Of a DNA stretch of 64,000 nucleotides, positions 47,748 to 56,515 are shown piece after piece. Position 1 is the first letter of the stretch, and every line of letters begins with the position of its first letter. Below the pieces are notes generated by a model that was not told the DNA's origin, ran no database searches, and saw only the letters and a program-made list of their open reading frames with translations. Both the position numbers and the translations under genes were made by a program. The stretch is from Gemmobacter nectariphilus DSM 15620. Its GTDB lineage: Bacteria > Pseudomonadota > Alphaproteobacteria > Rhodobacterales > Rhodobacteraceae. The stretch covers positions 1 to 64,000 of the forward strand of contig NZ_AUCM01000009.1 in NCBI RefSeq assembly GCF_000429765.1, written 5' to 3'.

Positions 47748-48914
47748 ATGACCGACACTGCCCTGCCCTTCGATCCCAGCGACCCGGTGGCCCTGACCGC
47801 CGCGCTGATCCGTTGCCCTTCGGTCACGCCGGTCGAAGGCGGGGCGCTGGTCCTGCTGGAAACCGCGCTTGGCGCTGCCGGTTTCACCTGCACGCGGGTG
47901 GACCGGGCCGGGGTGCCGAACCTTTTTGCCCGCTGGGGCGACAAGGGGCATGCGCGCAGCTTCGGCTTCAATGGCCATACCGATGTGGTGCCGGTCGGCA
48001 ATCCGGCGGACTGGACCTGCGATCCCTTCGGCGCGGAAATCCGCGATGGCCGCATCTGGGGCCGGGGCGCGGCCGACATGAAATCGGGCGTTGCCGCCTT
48101 TGCCGCCGCCGCCATGGATTTCGTGCGCGAAACGCCCCCCGATGGCGCCGTGATCCTGACGATCACCGGCGATGAGGAAGGCGTCAGCACCGATGGCACC
48201 GTCGCCCTTCTGGACTGGATGGCCGCCAATGGCGAGGCCATGAGCCATTGCCTTGTCGGCGAGCCGACCTGCCCGTCCGAGATGGGCGAGATGATGAAGA
48301 TCGGCCGCCGCGGGTCCATGACTGCTCGGTTTTCGGCGCGCGGCGTTCAGGGCCATTCGGCCTATCCGCACCGAGCCAAGAACCCCGTCTCGGCCATGGC
48401 CCGGCTGATGGACCGGCTGGCCAGCCATGACCTCGACACGGGCACCGCGCATTTCGATGCCTCGACCCTGGCGGTGACCACGATCGACACCGGCAACCCG
48501 GCCAACAACGTGATCCCCGCGGCCTGCAAGGGCACGGTCAACATCCGCTACAATGACCTTCACACCGGCGCCAGCCTGTCGGACTGGCTGCAGGGCGAGG
48601 CGGCAAAGGTGCAGGCCGAAACCGGGGTGGAATTCAGCGTCGAGTTCTATCTGGCCGGCGACAGCTTCGTCACGCCGCCGGGTCTGCTGTCGGATCTGGT
48701 CGGGCGCGCGGTGCAGGCCGAAACCAACCGTGTGCCGGAACTTTCGACCTCGGGCGGCACGTCGGATGCGCGCTTCATCCAGCATCATTGCCCGGTGGTG
48801 GAATTCGGCCTGGTCGGCAAGACCATGCATCAGGTCGACGAGAATGTCGAAGTCGCGCACATCCACCAGCTGAAATCCATCTACAGCCGGATCCTGCGGG
48901 ACTATTTCGCATGA
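47748..48914 (+). CDS. dapE: Succinyl-diaminopimelate desuccinylase
   Basis: 388 residues, M20-type dinuclear zinc hydrolase. Releases succinate to give LL-diaminopimelate in lysine and cell-wall synthesis. Metal and catalytic residues are visible: [11 protein letters not shown] (His, Asp), [11 protein letters not shown] (Asp), [11 protein letters not shown] (Glu-Glu), and the dimerisation-domain segment [12 protein letters not shown]. Completes the pathway step after dapD. ATG 47748 begins the family N-terminus; overlaps the following GNAT gene by 4 bases. Confidence 0.96.
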   Translation: MTDTALPFDPSDPVALTAALIRCPSVTPVEGGALVLLETALGAAGFTCTRVDRAGVPNLFARWGDKGHARSFGFNGHTDVVPVGNPADWTCDPFGAEIRDGRIWGRGAADMKSGVAAFAAAAMDFVRETPPDGAVILTITGDEEGVSTDGTVALLDWMAANGEAMSHCLVGEPTCPSEMGEMMKIGRRGSMTARFSARGVQGHSAYPHRAKNPVSAMARLMDRLASHDLDTGTAHFDASTLAVTTIDTGNPANNVIPAACKGTVNIRYNDLHTGASLSDWLQGEAAKVQAETGVEFSVEFYLAGDSFVTPPGLLSDLVGRAVQAETNRVPELSTSGGTSDARFIQHHCPVVEFGLVGKTMHQVDENVEVAHIHQLKSIYSRILRDYFA

Positions 48915-49339
48915 CGATCACCGAAACGCTGGATCTGGCCGCCTGCCATGCGCTGCGCCGCACCGTGTTCATGGACGAACAGGGCATTTCCGAGGCCGAT
49001 GAATTCGACGATCTTGACCCGGTCGCCGTGCATCTGCTGGCCACCGTCGATGGCCGGGCCATGGGCACCGCCCGCCTGCTGACAGACGGGACCACGGGCA
49101 AGATCGGCCGGGTCTGTGTGCTGCCCGAGGCACGCGGCACCGGGCTTGGCGCCGCGCTGATCCGGGCGGGCATTGCCCATTTCGCGGCGCGCGGCGGGAT
49201 CGACACGGTCAAGCTGTCGGCGCAGGTTCATGCGCTGGGGTTCTATGAAAAGCTGGGTTTCACCCCCTATGGGCCCGACTATCTGGACGCCGACATCCCG
49301 CACCGCGACATGAAGCTGACACTGCCCGCGCAGGGCTGA
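48911..49339 (+). CDS. GNAT-family N-acetyltransferase
   Basis: 142 residues, ElaA-like GNAT fold. The acetyl-CoA pyrophosphate loop is [17 protein letters not shown], followed by the family strand [19 protein letters not shown]-terminal [19 protein letters not shown] is typical of this subgroup. Acceptor unknown. Translationally coupled to dapE (ATGA). Confidence 0.9.
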   Translation: MTITETLDLAACHALRRTVFMDEQGISEADEFDDLDPVAVHLLATVDGRAMGTARLLTDGTTGKIGRVCVLPEARGTGLGAALIRAGIAHFAARGGIDTVKLSAQVHALGFYEKLGFTPYGPDYLDADIPHRDMKLTLPAQG

Positions 49340-49435
49340 ACCCGGCCAGCGGCGGAAAAGCCGGGCAAGGCGCCCATGGGCCTTTCGCCGCGTCCCGCCC
49401 GCGCCTATGCTGAGCCCGAACAGGAGGAGCCCGCC

Positions 49436-49948
49436 ATGCAGATGAACGACAGCCGCCTCATCATTGCCCCGCCCGCCACGGTCTGGGCCGCGCTTTTCGA
49501 CCCCGAGGTTCTCAAGGCCTGCGTGCCGGGCTGCGAAGAGCTGACCGGCACCGCCGAAGACGGGTTCGAGGCTGCGGTCGTGCAGAAGGTCGGCCCGGTC
49601 AAGGCGCGCTTCACCGGCCTCGTGAAACTGTCCGACATCGTGCCAGGCGAAAGCTGCACCATCTCGGGCGAGGGCAAGGGCGGCGCGGCCGGCTTTGCCA
49701 AGGGCGCCGCGCGGGTGCGTCTGACGCCCGAGGGCACGGGCACCAAGCTGGATTACGAGGTCGAGGCGAATGTCGGCGGCAAGCTCGCGCAGCTTGGCAG
49801 CCGCATCATCGACGGCTTTGCCCGCAAGATGGCGGACGATTTCTTCAACCGCTTTCAGGATGCCGTCGAGGGCCCCGATACCGCCGAGCCCCCGGCCGAG
49901 GGCGAGCCGCCGAAAAAGGGCTGGTTCAAGCGCCTGATCGGAGAGTGA
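49436..49948 (+). CDS. CoxG-like SRPBCC (carbon monoxide dehydrogenase subunit G family) protein
   Basis: 170 residues, START/SRPBCC helix-grip fold. Conserved segments: PATVWAALFDPEVLKACVPGCEEL and YEVEANVGGKLAQLGSRIIDGFARKMADDFF, characteristic of CoxG. The C-terminal ~30 residues are a Pro/Glu-rich linker with a basic amphipathic end (KKGWFKRLIG), which in CoxG relatives anchors to the membrane. CoxG helps place molybdenum hydroxylases; no cox structural genes are nearby, so the partner is unknown. AGGAGGAG precedes the ATG. Its last 23 bases overlap the convergent tag gene. Confidence 0.9.
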   Translation: MQMNDSRLIIAPPATVWAALFDPEVLKACVPGCEELTGTAEDGFEAAVVQKVGPVKARFTGLVKLSDIVPGESCTISGEGKGGAAGFAKGAARVRLTPEGTGTKLDYEVEANVGGKLAQLGSRIIDGFARKMADDFFNRFQDAVEGPDTAEPPAEGEPPKKGWFKRLIGE

Positions 49949-50522
49949 CCGCCCGGCCCAGCCCCGCCACCCTGTCGTGGCACGGGCAGGTCACCATATG
50001 GTCGTTCACCATGCCGGTCGCCTGCATGAACGCATAGGTGATGGTTGGCCCGCAGAACTTGAACCCTGCCTTCTTCAGCGCCCTGGACATCGCCTGCGAG
50101 GCGGGCGTATCCACCGGCACCTCGCGCATCGAGGCAAAGCGGTTCTGCACCGGGCTGCCATCGACGAACTGCCACAGGAACGGGGCAAAGCCGCCCTTTT
50201 CCTCGATCGCCAGCCAGGCGCGCGCGTTGCCGATCGTCGCCTCGATCTTGCCGCGGTGGCGCACGATGCCAGGATCGGCCAGCAGGCGCGTCACCTCGGC
50301 CTCGCCCCAGTGCGCAATGGTCTGCGGATCGAAGCCCGCAAAGGCGCTGCGAAACCCCTCGCGCTTGCGCAAGATGGTGATCCAGGCAAGCCCGGCCTGA
50401 AACCCGTCCAGAATCAGTTTCTCCCACAGCGCACGCGGGTCGGTTTCCGGCACGCCCCATTCGGTATCGTGATAATCGACATACAGCGGGTCGGTGCCGC
50501 ACCAGGTGCAACGCTCGGACAT
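49926..50522 (-). CDS. tag: DNA-3-methyladenine glycosylase I
   Basis: 198 residues. Removes 3-methyladenine from alkylated DNA. The N-terminal CTWCGTDPLYVDYHDTEWG and the C-terminal VNDHMVTCPCHDR hold the zinc-binding Cys/His set of the Tag family, and the HhH-like core (GFQAGLAWITILRKREGFR) is present. ATG 50522 is preferred to an upstream TTG. Convergent with the CoxG-like gene (23-base overlap), divergent from the EAL gene. Confidence 0.95.
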   Translation of the reverse strand: MSERCTWCGTDPLYVDYHDTEWGVPETDPRALWEKLILDGFQAGLAWITILRKREGFRSAFAGFDPQTIAHWGEAEVTRLLADPGIVRHRGKIEATIGNARAWLAIEEKGGFAPFLWQFVDGSPVQNRFASMREVPVDTPASQAMSRALKKAGFKFCGPTITYAFMQATGMVNDHMVTCPCHDRVAGLGRAVTLRSGA

Positions 50523-50537
50523 TTTCAAATTTTCCCA

Positions 50538-50567
50538 ATGGGTTGAACTGTTACCATGGGTTTTAAC
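50538..50567. promoter_or_regulatory. AT-rich direct repeats between tag and the EAL gene
   Basis: ATGGGTTGAAC (50538-50548) and ATGGGTTTTAAC (50556-50567) are near-identical direct repeats with starts 18 bases apart, in an AT-rich divergent gap. They may be operator or promoter parts for either gene; unsupported beyond the pattern. Confidence 0.3.
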
Positions 50568-50650
50568 ACAATTGGAACAAAATGGGAATGTTTACCGATT
50601 GTTCATGCTTTGGGCAGCATGATGACCCAGTTTCGGGACGGAGCAGGCAG

Positions 50651-51490
50651 ATGCACGACGCCTCATATGACAACGGCTTTCACGAAGGCCCGGCCGACCC
50701 GCTGACGGCTGCGGTGGAAGAACGCGACAAGGGCACGCTGGCCATGGTGGATCATGCGCTGCGCGACGGGCGCACGATGCTGGCCTATCAGCCGGTCGTG
50801 CTGGCCGCGAACCAGTCGCGGGTTGCCTTTCACGAGGGCATGATCCGTATTCTTGACCCTTCGGGCCGGGTGATCCCGGCGCGCGAATTCATGGGCGCGG
50901 TCGAAACGCGGGAAACCGGCCGGCTGATCGACTGTGCGGCGCTGCGGCTTGGCCTTGCCGCGCTGGCCGAGGTGCCCGACCTGCGCCTTGCGATCAACAT
51001 GTCCGCGCGCTCCATCGGCTATGCGCCCTGGCTCAAGACCCTGCATGAGGGCCTCAAGCGCGACGAAACGGCGGGCGAGCGGTTGATCCTGGAAATCACC
51101 GAAAGCTCGGCCATGCTGATGCCCGATGTGGTCACGGCCTTCATGGACGACCTGCATGGCGAAGGGATTTCCTTTGCGCTGGACGACTTTGGCGCAGGCT
51201 ATACCGCCTTTCGCTACTTCCGCGACTTCTTCTTCGATGTGGTCAAGATTGACGGACAGTTCATCCGCAACATCGCCTCGAACCCCGACAATCAGGTCTT
51301 GACCCGCGCTCTGGCCTCGATCGCGCGGCATTTCGACATGCTGGTCGTCGCCGAGTCCGTGGAATGCCAGGCAGATGCCGACTGGCTGGCGGCAAACGGG
51401 CTGGATTGCCTGCAAGGGTTCCATTTCGGCGCGCCGATGATCCAGCCGTCGTGGCTGCCGCGGGCCCGTCGGCGGCAGGTGGCAAAGTGA
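50651..51490 (+). CDS. EAL-domain protein (cyclic-di-GMP phosphodiesterase family)
   Basis: 279 residues, a lone EAL domain with no GGDEF, PAS or membrane part. The signature EAL is changed to EGM (HEGMIRIL, Glu62 kept). Other catalytic positions look intact: Asn in LAINMSARS, Glu in LEITESSAM, the Asp pair in LDDFGAGYT, Lys in VVKIDGQFI and Glu in VVAESVE. It may still hydrolyse c-di-GMP, or bind it as a sensor. ATG 50651 is preferred (GGAG upstream); an ATG 23 codons earlier is open. Confidence 0.88.
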   Translation: MHDASYDNGFHEGPADPLTAAVEERDKGTLAMVDHALRDGRTMLAYQPVVLAANQSRVAFHEGMIRILDPSGRVIPAREFMGAVETRETGRLIDCAALRLGLAALAEVPDLRLAINMSARSIGYAPWLKTLHEGLKRDETAGERLILEITESSAMLMPDVVTAFMDDLHGEGISFALDDFGAGYTAFRYFRDFFFDVVKIDGQFIRNIASNPDNQVLTRALASIARHFDMLVVAESVECQADADWLAANGLDCLQGFHFGAPMIQPSWLPRARRRQVAK

Positions 51491-51609
51491 CGCTGCGTCA
51501 AAAGCCCGATCCGCAATTTCCTTGCGATTCTGCCGCTGGCCGCTTAGCCATGCTGCACGGCGGCAGGCCCGTCCTGCCCTGAGCTTCGCATCGGGAAGAG
51601 GAGCCCCCC

Positions 51610-52782
51610 ATGACCAACGTGGTGATTGTTTCGGCAGCACGGACTGCTGTCGGCAGCTTCAACGGGTCGTTTGCAAATACCCCAGCCCACGATCTGGGCG
51701 CCGTGGTGCTCGACGCTGTCTGCGCACGCGCCGGCGTTGACAAGGCCGAGGTCTCGGAGACCATCCTGGGCCAGGTGCTGACCGCAGGCCAGGGCCAGAA
51801 CCCCGCCCGTCAGGCCCATATCAAGGCAGGTCTGCCCCAGGAATCGGCAGCCTGGTCGATCAACCAGGTCTGTGGCTCGGGCCTGCGGGCGGTCGCGCTG
51901 GCCGCGCAGCACATCCAGCTGGGCGATGCGGCCATCGTCGCCGCCGGCGGGCAGGAAAGCATGTCGCTGTCCCCCCATGTCGCGCATCTGCGCGCCGGGC
52001 AGAAGATGGGCGATCTGAACTTCATCGACTCGATGATCAAGGATGGTCTGTGGGATGCCTTCCATGGCTATCACATGGGCCAGACGGCCGAGAACGTCGC
52101 CCAGAAATGGCAGATCAGCCGCGAGCAGCAGGACGAATTCGCCCTTGCCAGCCAGCTCAAGGCCGAGGCCGCGCAAAAGGCCGGCAAGTTCAAGGATGAG
52201 ATCGTCCCCGTCACGCTGAAGACGCGCAAGGGCGATGTCGTCATCGAAAACGACGAATACATCCGCCATGGCGCCACCATCGAAGCCATGCAGAAGCTGC
52301 GCCCTGCCTTTACCAAGGATGGCTCGGTCACGGCGGCGAATGCCAGCGGCCTCAATGATGGCGCGGCCGGCGTTCTGCTGATGACCGAGGAAGAGGCGGC
52401 CAAGCGCGGGCTCAAGGTGCTGGCGCGCATTGCATCGTATGCAACCGCAGGTCTTGACCCGGCCATCATGGGCGTCGGGCCGATCTTTGCCAGCCGCAAG
52501 GCGCTGACCAAGGCTGGCTGGAACGCGGCCGATCTGGATCTGGTCGAGGCAAACGAGGCCTTTGCCGCCCAGGCCTGCGCGGTGAACAAGGACATGGGCT
52601 GGAACCCCGATCTGGTCAACGTGAATGGCGGCGCCATCGCCATCGGCCACCCGATCGGCGCCTCGGGCGCGCGCATCCTGAACACCCTGCTGTTCGAAAT
52701 GCAGCGCCGCGACGCCAAGAAGGGTCTTGCCACGCTGTGCATCGGCGGCGGCATGGGCGTTGCCATGTGCCTCGAACGCTGA
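51610..52782 (+). CDS. phaA: Acetyl-CoA C-acetyltransferase (beta-ketothiolase)
   Basis: 390 residues. Condenses two acetyl-CoA to acetoacetyl-CoA, the first step of polyhydroxybutyrate synthesis. The nucleophile is Cys88 ([11 protein letters not shown]), with the second active site in [13 protein letters not shown] and [20 protein letters not shown] precedes the ATG. Followed by phaB at 52893; together they make 3-hydroxybutyryl-CoA. The synthase phaC is not in the window. Confidence 0.96.
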   Translation: MTNVVIVSAARTAVGSFNGSFANTPAHDLGAVVLDAVCARAGVDKAEVSETILGQVLTAGQGQNPARQAHIKAGLPQESAAWSINQVCGSGLRAVALAAQHIQLGDAAIVAAGGQESMSLSPHVAHLRAGQKMGDLNFIDSMIKDGLWDAFHGYHMGQTAENVAQKWQISREQQDEFALASQLKAEAAQKAGKFKDEIVPVTLKTRKGDVVIENDEYIRHGATIEAMQKLRPAFTKDGSVTAANASGLNDGAAGVLLMTEEEAAKRGLKVLARIASYATAGLDPAIMGVGPIFASRKALTKAGWNAADLDLVEANEAFAAQACAVNKDMGWNPDLVNVNGGAIAIGHPIGASGARILNTLLFEMQRRDAKKGLATLCIGGGMGVAMCLER

Positions 52783-52815
52783 CCTGCAGCGAAATTTTCT
52801 CGCAGATGCAGAAAT

Positions 52816-52840
52816 GGGCGCGCAACATTCTTGCGCGCCC
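52816..52840 (+). terminator. Hairpin between phaA and phaB
   Basis: GGGCGCGCAA and TTGCGCGCCC form a perfect 10-bp stem around CATTC, followed by ATGTTATTC, which is only a weak U-tract. It may partly terminate the phaA message or stabilise its end. Confidence 0.65.
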
Positions 52841-52892
52841 ATGTTATTCACGGTAACAGAGTTTCAAGACCTAACCCGTTTGAGGAGGAATC

Positions 52893-53615
52893 ATGTCGAG
52901 AGTTGCTTTGGTCACCGGGGGCTCGCGCGGGATCGGCGCCGCGATTTCCGTCGCGCTGAAGAACGCGGGCTATACCGTCGCGGCCAACTATGCGGGCAAC
53001 GACGAGGCGGCCGCGAATTTCACCGCCGAGACCGGCATCAAGACCTACAAGTGGAACGTGGCCGACTATGAGGCCTCGAAAGCCGGGATCGCGCAGGTCG
53101 AGGCGGATCTGGGCCCGGTCGATATTGTGGTGGCGAATGCCGGCATCACCCGCGATGCGCCCTTCCACAAGATGACGCCGGAACAGTGGCATCAGGTCAT
53201 CGACACCAACCTGACCGGCGTGTTCAACACGGTCCATCCGGTCTGGTCCGGGATGCGGGATCGCAAGTTCGGCCGCGTGGTGGTGATCTCGTCCATCAAC
53301 GGGCAAAAAGGTCAGTTCGGTCAGGTGAACTATGCCGCGACCAAGGCCGGGGATCTGGGCATCGTCAAATCGCTGGCACAGGAAGGCGCGCGGTTTGGCA
53401 TCACGGCCAATGCGATCTGCCCCGGATACATCGCAACGGAAATGGTGATGGCCGTTCCGGAAAAGGTGCGTGAATCGATCATCGCCCAAATCCCGACCGG
53501 CCGGCTGGGCGAACCCGAGGAAATCGCCCGCTGCGTGGCCTTTCTGGTGGCCGACGATGCCGCCTTCGTCAACGGCTCGACCATCAGCGCGAACGGCGGG
53601 CAGTTCTTCGTCTGA
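52893..53615 (+). CDS. phaB: Acetoacetyl-CoA reductase
   Basis: 240-residue short-chain dehydrogenase that reduces acetoacetyl-CoA to (R)-3-hydroxybutyryl-CoA with NADPH. NADP motif GGSRGIGAA; catalytic Ser in VVISSINGQ and Tyr-Lys in VNYAATKAG. GAGGAGG sits 6 bases before the ATG. A terminator follows. Confidence 0.96.
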   Translation: MSRVALVTGGSRGIGAAISVALKNAGYTVAANYAGNDEAAANFTAETGIKTYKWNVADYEASKAGIAQVEADLGPVDIVVANAGITRDAPFHKMTPEQWHQVIDTNLTGVFNTVHPVWSGMRDRKFGRVVVISSINGQKGQFGQVNYAATKAGDLGIVKSLAQEGARFGITANAICPGYIATEMVMAVPEKVRESIIAQIPTGRLGEPEEIARCVAFLVADDAAFVNGSTISANGGQFFV

Positions 53616-53637
53616 AACAAGACCCAAGTTCTGCGGC

Positions 53638-53665
53638 AAAGGCCGGCCCTTCGGGGTCGGCCTTT
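53638..53665 (+). terminator. Rho-independent terminator of phaB
   Basis: AAAGGCCGGCCC-TTCG-GGGTCGGCCTTT pairs over 12 positions with one G-T pair, around a stable TTCG loop. It lies 22 bases after the phaB stop. Confidence 0.85.
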
Positions 53666-53822
53666 ATGCATTCCGCCATCTGCCCAAAATTTGCGCCAAG
53701 AGCGTGCATTTGACGCCTTTGCAATGTGCACATGCCTTATCTGTGGCACATGATGCTTGCGCAATGGCTGCGGTTCTGGATTGCTGAAGGGAATACAAGA
53801 AAAACCAATCGGGAGATCACCC

Positions 53823-54827
53823 ATGTTCCACCGCGTCCTGACTGCCGCCACGGCAAGCCTGCTGCTGGCGGGCAGCGCCATGGCCGAAACCGCGATCAAC
53901 TTCGCGCTCGACTGGAAGTTCGAAGGCCCGGCCGCCCCCTATTTCGCCGCCATCGACAACGGCCATTTCGCGGCCGAGGGGCTGAAGGTGGACATCCAGG
54001 CCGGCCAGGGCTCGCTGGACGCGATCCCCAAGGTGGCAACCGGCGCCTTCCCGATGGGCTTTGCCGACATGAATTCCATCGCCAAGTTCCTTGACCAGAA
54101 CCCCGGCGCGCCGGTGACGGCGGTGATGATGGTCTATGACAAGCCGCCGGCGGCCATGGTCGGGCGCAAGTCGCTGGGCATCAACGCGATCAAGGACATC
54201 GAGGGCAAGGTCCTGGGCGCCCCGCCGCCGGATGGCGCCTGGTCGCAATTCCCGGTCTTTGCCAAGGAAACCGGGCTTGATATGTCCAAGGTCAAGGTCG
54301 AACCCCTGGGCTTCCCCACCCGCGAGCCGATGCTGGCCGAGGGCAAGGTCGCGGCCGTGACCGGGTTTTCCTTTTCGGTCGTGCTGAACCTTGTCCGTCT
54401 GGGCGTGCCCGAGGATGACATTTCGGTCTTTGTGATGGCCGACAATGGCGTCGACTACTATGGCAACGCGGTGATCGTGAACACCGACTTTGCCAAGGCG
54501 AACCCCGAGGCCGTCACCGGCTTTATCCGCGCACTGGCCAAGGGCTGGAAGGACGCGGCGGCGGACCCTGAAAAGGCGGTCGGCCAGATGATCACCCGCA
54601 CCCCGGCCTCGGATGTCGCGCTGGAAACGCGGCGCTTCAAGATGGCGCTTGAGGGCACGGTAATGACCGATTGGGTCAAGGCCAATGGCATGGGCAATAT
54701 CGACCCGGCCCGCTATGCCCGGTCGATCGAGCAGCTGAAAGAGATCTACACCTTCAAGAACGCCCCGACCCCGGATCTCTATTTCACCGATGCCTATCTT
54801 CCCAAGGATGGCAGCCTGAAATTCTGA
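53823..54827 (+). CDS. ABC transporter substrate-binding protein (NMT1/THI5-like)
   Basis: 334 residues with a signal peptide (1-21, ending GSAMA). The mature protein is of the NMT1/SsuA-like class: INFALDWKFEGPAAPYFAAIDNG, then a PDGAWSQFPVFAKETG hinge. Such proteins bind thiamine or pyrimidine precursors, sulfonates or riboflavin; the ligand is not evident. ATG 53823 follows GGGAG. Forms an operon with the ATPase and permease, with a hairpin in between. Confidence 0.92.
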   Translation: MFHRVLTAATASLLLAGSAMAETAINFALDWKFEGPAAPYFAAIDNGHFAAEGLKVDIQAGQGSLDAIPKVATGAFPMGFADMNSIAKFLDQNPGAPVTAVMMVYDKPPAAMVGRKSLGINAIKDIEGKVLGAPPPDGAWSQFPVFAKETGLDMSKVKVEPLGFPTREPMLAEGKVAAVTGFSFSVVLNLVRLGVPEDDISVFVMADNGVDYYGNAVIVNTDFAKANPEAVTGFIRALAKGWKDAAADPEKAVGQMITRTPASDVALETRRFKMALEGTVMTDWVKANGMGNIDPARYARSIEQLKEIYTFKNAPTPDLYFTDAYLPKDGSLKF

Positions 54828-54835
54828 CCAGCGCC

Positions 54836-54853
54836 GGCCCCCGCAAGGGGGCC
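54836..54853 (+). terminator. Intercistronic hairpin after the second binding-protein gene
   Basis: GGCCCCC-GCAA-GGGGGCC forms a perfect 7-bp stem with a GNRA tetraloop, 9 bases after the binding-protein stop and 22 before the ATPase start. It parallels the hairpin at 29223. Confidence 0.7.
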
Positions 54854-54875
54854 GCGCCGCCTTGCGGGGTGCCGG

Positions 54876-55664
54876 ATGGCCGATCTAGTGGAACTGAGGG
54901 GCGTGACCCACGCCTACCGCACCAAGGCAGGTCCGCTGCCGGTGCTGAACGACCTGACCATTTCGATCCCCGAGGGCGAGTTTTGCGCCGTCGTCGGGCC
55001 GTCGGGTTGTGGAAAATCGACATTGACCCGTCTGATCGCCGGGCTGATGAAGCCCGACACCGGCGAGGTCTGGCTGCATGGCGAACGGGTGAAATCCCCG
55101 CGCAAGACGGTGGGGATGGCGTTTCAGAACCCCGTCATGCTGGAATGGCGGACCATTCTGGAAAACGTCATGCTGCCGTTGGAGATCGTCGCGCCCCGGA
55201 TGTCGCGCGCCCTGCGCGAGGAGCGCGCGCGTCAGCTGCTTGCCCTGGTGGGGCTGGAAGGGTTCGAGGCCAAACGGCCCAGCCAGCTGTCGGGCGGGAT
55301 GCGCCAGCGCGCCAGCCTGTGCCGCGCCATCGTCCACAAGCCCGAAGTGCTGATCATGGACGAGCCCTTTGGCGCGCTGGATGCCTTTACCCGCGAGGAT
55401 CTGTGGCAGCTCATGCACCGTCTGCGCGCCGAAGAGCCGTTCACCGCGCTGCTGATCACCCATGACCTGCGCGAATCGGTCTATCTGGCCGACGAGATCA
55501 TCGTGCTGTCCGATCGCCCTGCCCGCGTGCAGTATCGGATGAAGATCGACATGCCCTCGCCCCGCCCCATCGAAATGCTGTACGAGCCCGACAGCGTGGC
55601 GAAACTGGCAATCCTGCGCGAGCAGATCGAGATTGCCCAAGGCCGCAACGGGGGGGCGCATTGA
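54876..55664 (+). CDS. ABC transporter ATP-binding protein (SsuB/TauB-like)
   Basis: 262 residues. Walker A GPSGCGKST, signature LSGGMRQRASLCRAI, Walker B VLIMDEPFGALD and switch His in ITHDLRESV. Drives the NMT1-type importer. The stop overlaps the permease start (ATTGATG). Confidence 0.94.
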   Translation: MADLVELRGVTHAYRTKAGPLPVLNDLTISIPEGEFCAVVGPSGCGKSTLTRLIAGLMKPDTGEVWLHGERVKSPRKTVGMAFQNPVMLEWRTILENVMLPLEIVAPRMSRALREERARQLLALVGLEGFEAKRPSQLSGGMRQRASLCRAIVHKPEVLIMDEPFGALDAFTREDLWQLMHRLRAEEPFTALLITHDLRESVYLADEIIVLSDRPARVQYRMKIDMPSPRPIEMLYEPDSVAKLAILREQIEIAQGRNGGAH

Positions 55665-56428
55665 TGGACATGCTGCGCAAGATCGCCCCGCCCGTCGTTG
55701 CCATTGCCGTGATCCTGGGGTTCTGGGAATGGCTGGTCTGGTTCAAGGGCTGGCCGACCTACAAGATGGCCGCACCGTCCGACCTGTGGCCAGCGTTCTG
55801 GAAATACCGCGAGCTGTTCCTGAAAATGGGCTGGGAGACGCTGTGGCGCACCGTGGTTGGCCTGGCCGTGGCGGTGGTCTTCGGCACGCTGCTGGGCATG
55901 GTGATGGGCTTTTCGCGCCTGATGCGCGATGCGCTGTATCCGGTTCTGGTGGGGTTCAACGCGATTCCCAAGGCGACGGTGGTGCCGGTGATCGCGCTGA
56001 TCTTCATTGGCCAGCACGATTTCAATACTGTGCTGATCGCCTTCATGATCTCGTTCTTTCCGATTGCCGTGTCGGTTTCCATCGGGCTCTCGACGCTGGA
56101 GCCTGAATACCGCGACATCCTGCGCGCGCTGGGGGCCAGCCGGTTCACCATCTTCTGGAAGATCGCCTTGCCCAAGACGCTGCCGGAGTTCTTTGGCGCG
56201 CTGAAGGTCGCGGTCACGCTGGCCTTCATCGGGACCAACCTGATGGAGATCGTCGAGCCGCATGGCCGCGGCCTTGGGGCGCTGTTCGACAGCGGCAAGA
56301 TCAACGCCGACTATCCGCTGATGTTCGCGGTTCTGTTCGCGCTCGCCTTCCTGGGGATCGTGCTGTTCTATGTCGTGGTCGCGCTGGAGCGGATCTTTGC
56401 CGGCTGGGCGGATCGGACGGCCGGCTAG
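55664..56428 (+). CDS. ABC transporter permease (SsuC/TauC-like)
   Basis: 254 residues, about six membrane helices. EAA loop: YRDILRALGASRFTIFWKIALPKTLPE. Membrane channel of the third-gene position in a binding-protein/ATPase/permease operon. ATG 55664 is preferred over an adjoining TTG. Confidence 0.93.
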   Translation: MDMLRKIAPPVVAIAVILGFWEWLVWFKGWPTYKMAAPSDLWPAFWKYRELFLKMGWETLWRTVVGLAVAVVFGTLLGMVMGFSRLMRDALYPVLVGFNAIPKATVVPVIALIFIGQHDFNTVLIAFMISFFPIAVSVSIGLSTLEPEYRDILRALGASRFTIFWKIALPKTLPEFFGALKVAVTLAFIGTNLMEIVEPHGRGLGALFDSGKINADYPLMFAVLFALAFLGIVLFYVVVALERIFAGWADRTAG

Positions 56429-56514
56429 GCGGGGGCCAGCCCCCGCACCCCCGCTCAAGGGGGTTTTGCACCCCCTTGAGAAACCCCCGCAGGGTATTTG
56501 GAAAAAGGCAAAGC
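56429..56514. repeat. Intergenic repeat with two hairpins between convergent genes
   Basis: GCGGGGGC-CA-GCCCCCGC (56429-56446) and CTCAAGGGGG-TTTTGCA-CCCCCTTGAG (56454-56480) are followed by a minus-strand core that reads GCCTTTTTCCAAATACCC from 56512. The core begins two bases after the gshA stop on the minus strand. Confidence 0.7.
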
Positions 56515-56515
56515 C

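Noticed and set aside
53744-53760. Sigma-54-like promoter before the NMT1-type binding protein (TGGCAC...TTGC)
   Set aside because: The two boxes are separated by 7 bases instead of 5, so the -24/-12 spacing is wrong.
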